From Passalora sequoiae (Eukaryota; Ascomycota; Dothideomycetes; Mycosphaerellales; Mycosphaerellaceae), in assembly GCA_013248845.1 (NCBI GenBank), contig WSQC01000011.1, positions 496,001-560,000 of the forward strand: a stretch of 64,000 nt of DNA. The letters run 5' to 3'. Made by a program: the position numbers and the translations under genes. Below, one piece after another: positions 41,980 through 53,248 of the stretch. The notes beneath the pieces were generated by a model. The model was not told the DNA's origin and made no database searches. It was given only the letters and a program-made list of their open reading frames with translations. Position 1 is the stretch's first letter. Each line of letters opens with the position of its first letter.

Positions 41980-44900
41980 CTTCGAGTAAATGCTGAGGTG
42001 GCCAACTCAAAGATTTCGATCCTCTACGCTACAGAGTGCAGGTACACAGTCTCGCAGAAAGTAGCGGCTTCAGATGTCATACATCGTCACGTCCGAGACA
42101 TTCAACGCGTTATCGGAGGTGACGCATGATGAGGAATTCACCCCAATAATCGTCGAAAATCTCGAATGCATTTTCTCGATGCCCAAGGATCGCCCTGACC
42201 CCACGTTTCGAGCTTGGCGAGCCAGGATGTCGTTCTACGAAATGCGATGATTTCGGACGGACATGCATCTACCATTTGCAGCAAGACTTAGGTACGTGCG
42301 ATACTTTAGCTCGAAGGTTCTCGTACTGTTCTAAGTACACGGAGAAGTCTGTGCTGCGAGCGAACGCTGTACGTACATATAGTGGCGCCAGCTCGTATTG
42401 AGTGACGACGCCGACGTCATACTGAAAGGAAGACCGCTACAGTCGCCGTGCTGTCGCCACACTGTTGATGGAGTATTGCTCCAACAAGGAGTTGGAAGCA
42501 TGTTAAGTTTCAGTTTCAACAAGTGTCATGAACAGGGTATTGCTCGCTACGCTGCAGCTGTCTTGCGACTCGAAGATCCGGTTTGCGCAATCCAATACCC
42601 GGACAAGGTATGCTTGTCTTTTGTCCTTGCTTCGCAGCCACGTCGAATTAATAACGTCAGCAGTCGAGCGCTGTGCCATACCAGTACAGTGAGACCTACT
42701 TCGATCCGCAGTTCTAGCTGGGCTATGTATCTTACGTAGCATGTCTCTTGCAATCTGATGCTTACCGTGGCATTGGAGAGACTGCCATGATTCAAAAACA
42801 CATGGTCATGGGCCAGAGCACACAACACAGCGTTAGTGTTTTGGAGGTACCGCACTTCTCACCTCGGATGCCGCGAGCTACTGAAGCTTGCTGCAGTCAC
42901 ATGCTCCACATACGACGTGCGCGCTCTTTGCTGCTTATCGCCGTCTGATATAGCCAAGGCTGTGGTGTTGAAAAAGCTGGAGATGTTCTGCCGATGGAGG
43001 TGAGTATGCGAATTCTTGAGTAAGCAGATGGCCTGGTCTTTGCTTTGTAGAACCGGGAGCGTCATCGCGGATGGCACGGGAACTCTCACCACTCACGCAC
43101 ACGGCGCAGCGTCCAAGCAGACTTGACGCCTCGTGATAAGATCGAAATCCATCAATTGTGCCGGTGCGGTTCTGGACAAAGTCAATCGTGCTATCAGATC
43201 GAAGACCAGCGCATTGTGGGTTTCTCCGACCAAGAGGCGCTCTGAACTTCTGAAGTGCACGGAAATCGTTTGCGAGCCAGGAGCTTTGCCAGATTGGGTT
43301 GTAACCTATGCATGCAAGCTGCAGGTACCGCAGATGATCGTCCTCGAGGCGAGCAAGTGCGGAAGTCGCCTGCTTAACGTCTCGGGGCACAAACGACTTG
43401 AAGACCACATCACACCGATTGTGGACGTTGGGGCTTGACGCGTTTCGCTTACCGGTAATGCTTTGAGGGCACTCTTGACTATATGCGGTCATTGCAACAA
43501 GGATGATTAATTGGCCACCACGTCTCTTGTAGCTTCATCATTCGCGTTGGGTGATACGGCGATCATGTACTGTAGGGTCACATTAAGAGCCCCTCTTGGT
43601 TGCTCTGCACTACTGTGTGTCAGGAACCTGTGGTCCTGCAGCTTGCCAGATGGCTTGTACACGTGCATTGTGGGATTCGTTGGGCCAGGGCCGAGGGTTC
43701 ATGGCAGTGTTGCATGAAACGCACTGCATGGTCACGGATGGTTTCGAGACATGCAACTCCTGCATCTCGAGCTTTTCTCCCCAAGATCGACTGTCTCTCG
43801 TGGCTCAACGCTTCGCAGTGTGCAGCAACAAAATGGCTACTGCACCGGTAGTGGAAGGAGGGTAGTGTAGCTGCAGCTGGGCGAGCGGCAGTCGATGTGC
43901 TACTGGACTCTACTGCAGGGACGGGGCTGCGGATCCCACGTTGTGCGGCGGATCTTCTCCAACCAAGATGCCAGGGATGCGGTTCCGCCAGCAAGCGCTC
44001 CTTCGGTACGCTCAAGGTTTGGCGCCTACAGTTTCATAGGCTGAGCTTAATATCCCCACTATGATCGCAGGCCCCCGTGCCCCCCTCCTAGCGCAGCAGC
44101 GCAGCACCGCGGTAGCAGAGAGCGCACAATGGCCATGTCTGTCGCCGGGTGGACGTGGAGTGACTGAAGAGAGCTTTTGAAGGCACTGGCGCACTGAGAG
44201 TGCGGAGACCAGATGTAGTGGGCGACACGGCATCAGCGATCAATGATTATCATCACTCACTACTAGTACAGGGCGAGTGTGAAGACTGCAGCAGCAGAGC
44301 ACACAATATAATTTCGGCAAACATCGACGGTGTCGCCCAGGAGAACAGCACGAGCTGCCCGTGCCCCCCAGCACGTTGCTGCACAGCTGGCTTCTGCTGC
44401 GCGGGACTCCACTTGTGCTAGATCTGCACCTTCTCTCGCTCTCTCTCAAGCATCGGCATGCACATTTCCGTGACTGAACATGGGTCGTGTACTAGCGGGG
44501 GTCCGCTTACGCATAGCATTGCAAGTAATAATCTGCTGCTCTATGACCTTGCTTCTCTCATCACGTCTCATGAGAGCATCTTTATTCTCCATCTCGCTCT
44601 TCCCGATTCGCTCTCATCACAGGGCGTCCTTTTGCTCAACCTTTCATTAGCGCCCTGATGGATCGTGGAGATCGTCGTTGAAAGGGAAAGAAAGGCAAGG
44701 GACGGGACGACGAGCAACCAAGCGGCGGGTGCTTGGGTGCATACTACCTCCAGCTAGTATTATTCTTCACTACTGGCTTTTTGGCAAGGGTCCGTAGTCT
44801 AGCAAAGTCAATCCGTCTCAAGACAAATACCTCTCTCTTGCCGCTTCTGCTAACTCTCACGCGTCTCAGGGATACACCTGGAGGTCGTCGTGCGCTCGAG

Positions 44901-45255
44901 TCGCTGCCCGTAGCCGTGCACACTTCCTCTCGTCAGCCACAGTTCCTACTTACACCCAACTCAAATAATATCTTTACCGACCGCCGTTGGGCTCGAGCAA
45001 CCATGCTTCTGCTCTGATCACACGTTCGTGCTTCACACATCGAAATCCGTCATGCACGCGATTATGCTTCAGGTATGCCTGCGACACGCTTCACTTCTGC
45101 TGCGATCCGACTGAAGTCCACACTCACACACAAGGCGCAGTAATTTACTCCCCACTTGGTCGTGTGTAGATGTATTAGACGACCACAGCACATTCGCACT
45201 CTCTGCACTGATTCATCAACTTCACGAACTGTTCCATGCAGCAGACAATATAATT
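41980..45255. other. Long intergenic region, 3.3 kb
   Basis: This is the largest gene-free stretch in the window, between the divergent CNS1 and ApsA genes. A minus frame at 42935-43492 (185 residues, ATG) and several shorter frames exist, but plus-strand frames over the same bases are equally open and no motif is recognisable. The part from about 44400 to 45250 is CT-rich with many short upstream ATGs and looks like promoter and 5' leader of ApsA. Confidence 0.45.
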
Positions 45256-48200
45256 ATGGCCGACTATTTCAGCGAATATTCCACCTTTATGGGTGCGAAA
45301 GGAGTGGGTCTTCCCTCACCTGCCGACACACCATACGAGACACCAGCCATTATCCGATCAAAACGATCTTCTCGCGTCGGATCGTCAAGAGAACACTCGG
45401 TAACACCACCTCTCCCTGCCGACGCGACGGACGGCCAGGAAAGGTCGCGAGATGCTCGATATGATCCACGACGATTTACGCCAACCTTACATGCGTCCTT
45501 GGTGTCGGAGATTCTGAACCTCAGGCGGGAGCTTGACTCAAAGAATCATTTGGTTGAAAACCTGGAAGCAACTCTATCGACTGCCAAGATCGAAAATGAG
45601 GCACTCAATGGCCAGCTTTCGGAGAGCACGAGAGAAGTCCGTAAAGCGAAGCAGCAGGTGGAACAAATGGAAAAGGGCACATTCGATGCAGTAGAGATTC
45701 TGGCACAGGAACGCGACAATGCAAATGCGGCACTTGAAGATTTGCGCAGCAAGCTGGAAAGTGCGCAAAAGAAAACACGGCAACACGACGAAGACTCGGT
45801 GCGAACGCAAAGCATTTGGGAGAACGAAAAGGAAGCCTGGGACAATGAGCGTCGTCAACTGGAGCGCAGAGTACATGTCACCGAGAGTCGGCTGCGGGCG
45901 GTCGTCGAGGAGATGGCATTACAACAGACGCAGGCGCCGCACGAGGACGATACCACAGACGAAACCACATTCAAGGACAGCGGCCTGGGCGAAGGCAGTG
46001 ACACTTCCAGCATTCGTACAGCATCGCCCAACAAGCATAGACGTAATTTAAGCAGCATTAGCAGTTTTCGGCAACGGCAGACACGCTTCTCAATCACCTC
46101 ACGAACCACTGCCGCGACACCAGATCTGTATGGTAGGGGCGGAAACAACCTAGCAGACGAACTGGGAATCGACGAAGAAGAGGAGTACGATAATGACGAA
46201 TCCGAGCAAGGAGAGGACGATGATGACTACCCCGAACGCGTCAAGCGAGCAGTTGAATCACGACAAAATTCTGTCACAGGAGATCTCGATGCAAAAGCGA
46301 AGAGCATCCTGAGCATTACAATTGGGGCACAAAACACCATTCGAGATTGTTCAGGAGATTCTGTGGAGACGTTACCACCATTATCGAGACTGCAAAACCA
46401 GGATGAAGCTTCCATGCCTGCACCGAAAGTCATACTATTGCCTGAGTCGACGGCAAAGGTGGTATATGTTGACAAGGGCTACCAGCCTTCTCCTCCGCCT
46501 TCACCACAACGTACAGAGTCGACCGCCGACGAGGATCATACCAACGTCACTGAACACGTCGTACCTTCGGATGAAGTGCAAAGCACAAGCACACAACGAC
46601 AGTCCGATCTGCAAGCGTCGACACCAGATCGTCGGTTGCAAATAGCTGGTTCACCTATCAGTCCGCCGCAGACACCCGTTGTCGATGGCGTTACCTGGCT
46701 GGAAGAGAAAGCGGCTACTGCCGTAGCACCAGCATATAGCACAGCGTCAACGCAGACCGACCTCGTGGAACCGCAACCTCCGAAGAGCCACACTCCAAAG
46801 CGTGATAGCCTCTCGCCACCCGCTTTTGTGCCATCCATTGCAATACATCCACCAAGCTCGCGGCCATCTTCACCTCGGCCATATGTGTTACCACCGGGCA
46901 CGAAGAACGCGTCCGCACAAGCCAACCTTGTATGGCCATGCAAGGATGCAGATGTGCAGACTGAAGAGATCAGGATCGACCGTCGACCGGTGAAACTGCC
47001 TCCCCATTTGTTGCCTGGAAGCCTGCTCCCTAGCCCTACGTTCCAGGAAGCGGCACCGGTGCCGGTACCAGCACCAGCACCACGGCCACATCGTGCGCCC
47101 GGCGCAGGCACTGCGAAGATATTCACCAAATTCTCGCCGATCAGCTCTATAGCCACATCGCCGCCGGCATTGCAATCTCCTGTCGACTCTAGCCCGGATA
47201 TGTCAAAGAATAACAGTTCCAAAGACCTCCGAACTCATCCCCTAAAGGCTCTTCCATTGCCAAGACCTGTGCTGTCTCCGCCTTTAGCGCAGGGCGAGAC
47301 GTTTCAAAGCAATGGGCCGCTGAACAGATCTTCTCAATACGGTGTCAGCCAACCGAAATTTGATAACCAGTATTTCACTGACGCCGATCAGTTGTCAGGC
47401 CTCAGCGATTCCGAAGACGATGGTACTGATTGCGAGGGCTCTGACTTGGCAGGTTCCGCGCATCAGCTCAGCCGGCCTCCGCCGGGACGATTCGGTCTGT
47501 CTGAGCCTCCCAAGGCAGTCCCTGAGGACAAGGAAATCTCGCCAGAGCGACGACCAGATACTGCCGACTCGTATGGCGCAGCTCCAGCACCTTCGGTGGC
47601 GAGTAGTCGCGCCAACTCGCAGCTAAGACATGCTCGTCCCGCGTCTAGAATGGGAAAGACCGATGTCCGCACGCACATGAGAAGTCCCAGCTTCGGTAGC
47701 ATGGCTTCCACCACTAAGAGCGCACCTCCAGGCGCATGCAGTGCGCCGATCCCTCCCCCCTTCCCTATTCCACTACGATCGAGCTCTCGTCTGCCGGCGA
47801 AGAAGACGCATAGTGAGGGCTCACACAGTCCGACTCCGTATGAAGTGTTTAGTTCCCGAGGTGGCCGCAGTGGACGGTCACAACATGCGAGGCAGGTGAG
47901 TCTACGCAAGGTGCAATCGGCGGCCGTCATCAGGAATCGTACAGGCAGAGGATCGCCGACAAAGACACATCGGCGACGAAGGCGATCACCGGATCGCACG
48001 CCGCTTCCCTCGACGGCGTTTGAAAGAGCAACGCCCACGAGATTCCCCATTCCAGAGCTCCCGACGCCAATAAAAGAGGACCTGCGAAGCCCGGAGTTCG
48101 ACTACATCAAAGGTTCTGTTGATATCACCAGATCGCCTGCCGACAGCAGTGTTCCGCGCGCATCGGAGGAGACCAACCTCGTGGATGCTATTGCGGGCAC

Positions 48201-49404
48201 CATGGTCGGCGAGTGGATGTGGAAGTACATCCGCAAGAGGAAGTCTTTTGGTATTGGCGAAGACAGCTCCGAATTCCCTGTCGCGGATCAGAACGGTGTT
48301 GTCAATATGACTACAGGCCACGGTACACGCCACAAACGGTGGGTATGGCTATCTCCATATGAGCGCACGATCATGTGGGATACCAAGCAGCCTACGTCTG
48401 GTCCAGCATTGCTTGGCAAGAAGGGACGCAAATGTGAGTATCCCCTGTTCCCGGTCGATGAGTTTGGGCTAACTTTTTCACCAGTGGCGATTCAGTCGGT
48501 GCTGGAAGTGGAAGACCTGACACCACTGCCAAAGAATCCAGAGCTCTCCACCGCGTGGAAGCGCTCCATATTGATCTTGACACCAGAGCGAGCCTTGAAA
48601 TTCACTACAATGACGCAGGAGCGACATGGCCTGTGGATGACAGCGCTGGCGTTCCTGGCTCAATCAAGTCAGCTGCCAGGCCAGATCCCTCAACCAAGCG
48701 CTGCCAAACCAGATATTCCACCAGTCCCCCCGATCCCTTCTCATAACGGTAACTCGATCGATGGTGTTCCTATCAAGCGACACAGGGCTTCCTCTTTCGG
48801 TCGATCGAAAGTGCGTGACTCGATCAAGCTCGCTCATGGAAGACGTCCTGATCACCTTCAGCACGATCGCTCACAGCCGGGAAGGGCCTTTGGAACAGCA
48901 ATAATGTCAGGTGCAGCTGGTGGGCAAAGTGAGAGCGCAGACTTCCCGGCGGTGCCACGTCTGTACATTACTACCGGTCGACATCAGCGCAAGCGGAGCA
49001 ATACGGGACCGCAGCATCACTTGGCCCAGCCGATGATCGGGTTCCGCAGTTTCTCGTCAAGCGCGGTACCTTCATCGACTGCATCAACGCATCACAGAGG
49101 AGTATCGTCCACGAATGGTTCCTCGTATCGGCCAAGCGTGTCGGCGAAGTCTGTCAGCAGAGGAAACTCGATCGCAAGTCCTGACCGACCAAACTTCTTC
49201 GAGGCCGTCGGGACTGTTCGCATGGAGGCGTTCGTGGATCCGAACGTTAGAGATGGCGTTCTGTACGTTCCGGCGCCACCACCTGTTATTGGCGCACCGC
49301 GTGTGCCAAGACGGGGAAGCAATTTGAGTCAATCGACGGTTGACAAAAGGCGAGCCGGTTATGTTTTTGACGAGGATGGCATGGACCCTTTTAAAGGCTT
49401 CTAA
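45256..49404 (+). CDS. apsA: ApsA/Num1-type cortical anchor with PH domain
   Basis: Exons 45256-48433 and 48485-49404 give 1365 residues. The 51-base intron is free of stops and in frame; removing it yields GRKLAIQSVLEVED inside the PH domain. Residues about 75-225 are coiled coil (LNLRRELDSKNHLVENLEATLS onward). The long middle is Ser/Pro-rich and disordered. Residues about 973-1120 form the Mcp5/Num1-type PH domain: VDAIAGTMVGEWMWKYIRK, HKRWVWLSPYERTIMWD and ALKFTTMTQERHGLWMTAL. Num1 and Aspergillus ApsA sit at the cell cortex through this PH domain, capture dynein to pull on astral microtubules and position nuclei, and tether mitochondria. No tandem Num1 repeats are visible, as expected for the filamentous-fungus form. 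Confidence 0.93.
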   Translation: MADYFSEYSTFMGAKGVGLPSPADTPYETPAIIRSKRSSRVGSSREHSVTPPLPADATDGQERSRDARYDPRRFTPTLHASLVSEILNLRRELDSKNHLVENLEATLSTAKIENEALNGQLSESTREVRKAKQQVEQMEKGTFDAVEILAQERDNANAALEDLRSKLESAQKKTRQHDEDSVRTQSIWENEKEAWDNERRQLERRVHVTESRLRAVVEEMALQQTQAPHEDDTTDETTFKDSGLGEGSDTSSIRTASPNKHRRNLSSISSFRQRQTRFSITSRTTAATPDLYGRGGNNLADELGIDEEEEYDNDESEQGEDDDDYPERVKRAVESRQNSVTGDLDAKAKSILSITIGAQNTIRDCSGDSVETLPPLSRLQNQDEASMPAPKVILLPESTAKVVYVDKGYQPSPPPSPQRTESTADEDHTNVTEHVVPSDEVQSTSTQRQSDLQASTPDRRLQIAGSPISPPQTPVVDGVTWLEEKAATAVAPAYSTASTQTDLVEPQPPKSHTPKRDSLSPPAFVPSIAIHPPSSRPSSPRPYVLPPGTKNASAQANLVWPCKDADVQTEEIRIDRRPVKLPPHLLPGSLLPSPTFQEAAPVPVPAPAPRPHRAPGAGTAKIFTKFSPISSIATSPPALQSPVDSSPDMSKNNSSKDLRTHPLKALPLPRPVLSPPLAQGETFQSNGPLNRSSQYGVSQPKFDNQYFTDADQLSGLSDSEDDGTDCEGSDLAGSAHQLSRPPPGRFGLSEPPKAVPEDKEISPERRPDTADSYGAAPAPSVASSRANSQLRHARPASRMGKTDVRTHMRSPSFGSMASTTKSAPPGACSAPIPPPFPIPLRSSSRLPAKKTHSEGSHSPTPYEVFSSRGGRSGRSQHARQVSLRKVQSAAVIRNRTGRGSPTKTHRRRRRSPDRTPLPSTAFERATPTRFPIPELPTPIKEDLRSPEFDYIKGSVDITRSPADSSVPRASEETNLVDAIAGTMVGEWMWKYIRKRKSFGIGEDSSEFPVADQNGVVNMTTGHGTRHKRWVWLSPYERTIMWDTKQPTSGPALLGKKGRKCEYPLFPVDEFGLTFSPVAIQSVLEVEDLTPLPKNPELSTAWKRSILILTPERALKFTTMTQERHGLWMTALAFLAQSSQLPGQIPQPSAAKPDIPPVPPIPSHNGNSIDGVPIKRHRASSFGRSKVRDSIKLAHGRRPDHLQHDRSQPGRAFGTAIMSGAAGGQSESADFPAVPRLYITTGRHQRKRSNTGPQHHLAQPMIGFRSFSSSAVPSSTASTHHRGVSSTNGSSYRPSVSAKSVSRGNSIASPDRPNFFEAVGTVRMEAFVDPNVRDGVLYVPAPPPVIGAPRVPRRGSNLSQSTVDKRRAGYVFDEDGMDPFKGF

Positions 49405-51270
49405 AGCATATACGAAACACTACTTGAAATACCCCGTCGCCAGTGTGCGAGCATGCGTCGAAGCAGAGACGAAGTTGCAAGTCTTAGCAGCAAGAAGTAG
49501 AAAAGCTTTGCGGCAGCACTTCTATTAGAATCTGTAAATGTATTGGCTCTTGACGAAAGCTAGATATCGATGTATATTCTTAAGCATAATGACGATGTTT
49601 CGAGCAGAAGTCCTGGCTCCTGATATACTACTAGCACGACATGAAATTCCCGTGACCGATCTCGGACTCTGCTACATGCGACTGGTTCGTGGAAGATCAA
49701 GTACGTACAGGCCCGCATACGAGGAACATGTCATGCGAACCTCAGCATCATTCCGCGACCAGATGTACAACGATCCTGAGCAAGAAGAGAACTGCGACGA
49801 CAAGCTGCACGCCACAAAGAGTACACGGGTCACGTCTCACACGCGTACGAAAAGCTCGGCTGCGAGGCTAGATAAGTGATGCGGCTTTACCCAACCACGA
49901 AGCGGTGGAAAAAGAACCACCATCATTGGATAGAATAGCTTCTTCGTTTTCTGGCAGGTCAACAGCCGTGAAGCTCTGAGCCGCCGCTGTTTTGACCATT
50001 CTGAGCTTTCTCTGATCATCATCGGCCAAAGCCACACGACGCTCGGGAGGCAGGACCGGGAACTTATACCAGATGGATACTTCGCATTCTCCCCGGTTTG
50101 AGATGCGCGATCTCCTCGGTGAGGTTACACGACCTTAGTAGCGGCGAGGTGGCGCTTGTGGATTGTTTGGGAAATAGCCGAGGGCTGTGATTGTGCTGCA
50201 CATATCTCTTGCAGCAAGGACCCACCGGTGCCTATGTACAGCTGTCAGAGAATGTGGCGAACACGCACTGGCTTTCCCACTCGCTGACATGTGAAGACGA
50301 CTACGGGTTTCCTTCTCGTGCCCGTCAGAGCTCCCGTACGACGTCTGATCCCTATGAAAAGACCAGATCTCGTAGTCGGGGTTTTCTGTGCTGAGAGTGA
50401 GATGGCTCAGGAGACGCTTTACAACAGACACACGCAGCTTCACCGGAGAGCATATTGTCTTCAGCCACGGTACACGTGTTTCAGAGTTTCGGCACCCACG
50501 ACTCGTGTTCGGATGAACATGAGGTGGTGAGGAGCAGTGATCAAGTCGAGATCCCGATGCGCAGGAGCCTGGACTCTCTTTTGGACCACTCCGCTTACAT
50601 ACTCTTATCGTTGCTCCAGCTGCTTCATCTGATGGAGCAAGCTACGACGCAGCACGGCTCCGTTTGTTCCACTCTGGATCTGCTTGGAGACAGAGAGCAA
50701 GTCCAGCCCGCCTGCTATCGATATCGTCTAGGTAACATAACATGGATTGCAACACCATATCACTCTCTCTCCGGCAGCGAACCATATCGCCTAATGATCC
50801 CGACAATAACGAAGTGCCACACGAACATATAATCCCAGCTTTTGGGAACTCTGTACCTGAACCTCGTGTTTCACCACATACTAGCAGCACACTAAGCAGC
50901 CTGCGATAACCACGACCCGATAGTCATTGGGCATGAGCATCGTCATTAATGTGGCAAGCCGTCAGGCCATGTGCGTCGAGTAGGACACATGGCTGGCAGT
51001 ACCATGGTCTTGGACGAGCATCGATTGCGAGCTGATTGCGCTGTATGCTCCCTTGATGCTGTGCACGATGGAGATGCCGGCGACCTGTATATGTATTGAG
51101 GCGTGTGGACCTCTCTTTCCGCATTTCTATCATCTTGCATCTCCTGATCGTTGTGCACTTACTGATTGACCAAGCATCGCTAGCCTTGGTCATCCAATTC
51201 GTTCTCTTAACAGCTCTACATTCCCTTACAGTCTCCTTTGCTCCTGAATTCCTGGCTGTTCTAATCAGAT
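49405..51270. other. Intergenic, 1.9 kb, weak ORFs only
   Basis: An ATG frame at 49538-49879 (113 residues, polar and basic) begins 134 bases after the ApsA stop and may be part of its 3' UTR. Another frame at about 50454-50832 is hydrophobic at first but lacks an ATG at its start. Neither is accepted as a gene. Confidence 0.4.
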
Positions 51271-51851
51271 ATGACGATACCAAATATGAGCAGCATGCTG
51301 TCGCTCTGCCTTCTGTTCAGCACTGTCCTTGCACTACCGTTCTTCGATCTACAAGACTGGACACGGCTTCGACATAGGGCACCAGACCTCGCTCCATTTC
51401 CACAGTTAATGCCAAACTCGACGAGAGGTCGGTATATCGTCCTGGCAGGCGTGACATTTCCTAACAACTACCAGGTATCTACGGAAATCATACATTTGCT
51501 ACAGGGACAGGCACTGGTGTCAACGTCGGACCCACGATCGGTACAACAGCACCTTCACCAACCGGCTACTACAACGGAAAGCGTGATCTTGGGGCACGCC
51601 AATATCCCTACTATCCTCCCTATGGAACTGCTACAGGCACAGGCACTGGATTTTCGTTTCCCACCGGAACAGGCTTTCCGACACTGCCCGAGCAACAACA
51701 CAGAGACAAACAAGCGAAGCAATTCGAAGGAGTCCGCAACCACGATTTACGCCCTTACTTTCCCTACGCACCGTCCATCGCGCCACCAGCGCCAACAGCT
51801 ACAGGTGTGTATCCCACAGGCACAGCGCCACCGTCACCCACGGGCTATTGA
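51271..51851 (+). CDS. Small secreted Thr/Gly/Pro/Tyr-rich protein
   Basis: Two exons (51271-51427 and 51475-51851; 47-base intron with CTAAC branch and CCAG acceptor) give 177 residues. Without splicing the frame runs on to 51876 but reads nonsense-like basic/Gln-rich sequence; with splicing exon 2 becomes a coherent low-complexity secreted protein. Residues about 1-21 are a signal peptide (start at 51271 or the nearer ATG at 51286). TGTGTG motifs recur at least twice, with Pro/Tyr segments (QYPYYPPYGTATG, APPAPTATGVYPTG), N-glycosylation sequons (NST, NHT) and a K-R Kex2-like site (NGKRD). The composition suggests a cell-wall or extracellular-matrix protein. The donor GTCGGT is weak, which is the main uncertainty. 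Confidence 0.6.
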
Positions 51852-52879
51852 GAAGAAGCTCCATGAGCGTCCATGAACCTACGTCGCGAAGCCGACATTG
51901 CAGGACTTCGGGCAATATTGCGTACATGTGCTGGGCCACACTACGACTTCGACACCAACTCGTTTTCTAAGGGCTGCTGAGAACTTGGCGTCACTGAGTA
52001 CGATATCGACAGTCGGACTCCACATTCAAGACAAACCACTGATAGACTAGATGCACACATAACACATGCCAAGGTTGCAGCGCCTTTGGAACAGACATCA
52101 TGGCTCGACTATCTCCATTCCAGATCTCATATCCTCTATTGCAACAACAAATTGACGCAAGCAAGCGACTCACCACAACCCATCCGATCGTGATGACAGT
52201 GCCGTCGACTCATGCCCAGAATTTCACAACCGCCTCATGCTTCCAGTACCTGCCTCACCGTGCGTGGCAAACCCACCCATCCCTCATATCTGTGCAGTCA
52301 CCAATCTAATCTCACGAAATCCTCACATCCAGAGCCGTGCCGCACACGCATAACTACACTCCCTCCTCAATGATTGACACACCCTCATCGTACGGTACCG
52401 CCAGCAAAGCAGAAAAGGAGGGAAGAAAGCTCCTCCCAGCCCCAACCTCAACGGCACTTTCCACATACATAGTATTTTCCTTCTTTCGTTCGCTACTACC
52501 ACTCTTTTCACATTCTTCCACATCAAACACTCATCCATCCCACATCCCACATCCCACTCTCAACTCTCTACCCATTCCACTCCATCACTCACACTCCGAA
52601 AACCTCCGTCCCCGTCCTGACTAGTCATCATCATTATCATCATCACCATCACATGCTTTTTTTGTCTCGGGACATAGGCGACCAGATCCATCGAGCATGA
52701 ATTATAATACATGCCCATCATCACCTTACCGCTACCAGATAGTCTCTTGCGACTCCCTCATAACCCCTAAGCACTCTACGCGCGCACACCGGAATGCCCA
52801 ATCTCGGCGTCACGAGCGCATATTCAGCGAGTGCGACTGGAAATGTTCCATGTGGCCCGTAGCTTTCCAACATCGGATA
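51852..52879. other. Intergenic, 1.0 kb
   Basis: Contains a CAT-type microsatellite near 52.63 kb and CT/CA-rich sequence, but no gene that I can support. Confidence 0.5.
52625..52653. repeat. CAT/ATC trinucleotide microsatellite
   Basis: Imperfect run of about nine ATC-type triplets in an intergenic region, with one ATT and one ACC interruption. Confidence 0.8.
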
Positions 52880-53164
52880 TCACTGTTGCCCGTGACAAAA
52901 AAGATAATCGATTTGCGCCAGAACCTCAAGATCGCTCTGAGACACCCATCGATCGTCACATAAAGATGACACAAAGGATTCTTCTATCCAACTGAAATCG
53001 TATTTGGTCATCATCTGAGATTGGGTATCGATCGTACTGTACATGAGCTCGGGATCCGCCTGCTCTACTGTTTGCGCGCCAGCCACGCTCATCAATGCCA
53101 AAAAAACGATACCATCCTTGTCAACAACGCCGAGTGGAGAGTCCGCCGTCAAGCCGTCAACCAT
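52880..53164 (-). CDS. Small hypothetical ORF, 94 residues
   Basis: An ATG-started acidic frame (MVDGLTADSPLGVVDKDG..., later WIEESFVSSLCDDRWV) with coherent amphipathic sequence, in frame from a stop-bounded region beginning near 53240. It lies 84 bases after the stop of the demethylase gene on the same strand, so it may lie within that gene's 3' UTR. No family is recognised. Confidence 0.33.
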   Translation of the reverse strand: MVDGLTADSPLGVVDKDGIVFLALMSVAGAQTVEQADPELMYSTIDTQSQMMTKYDFSWIEESFVSSLCDDRWVSQSDLEVLAQIDYLFCHGQQ

Positions 53165-53248
53165 ATTCTTAACATTTAACTGCTCAAGGACCCTCCAGTG
53201 CACGAGATGTACACTCGACCAGGTGAGGCGCGATCCTCAATTTGCTCC

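Noticed and set aside
42935..43492. 185-residue minus-strand frame with ATG
   Set aside because: No recognisable domain, no splice support, and a plus-strand frame over the same bases looks equally plausible.
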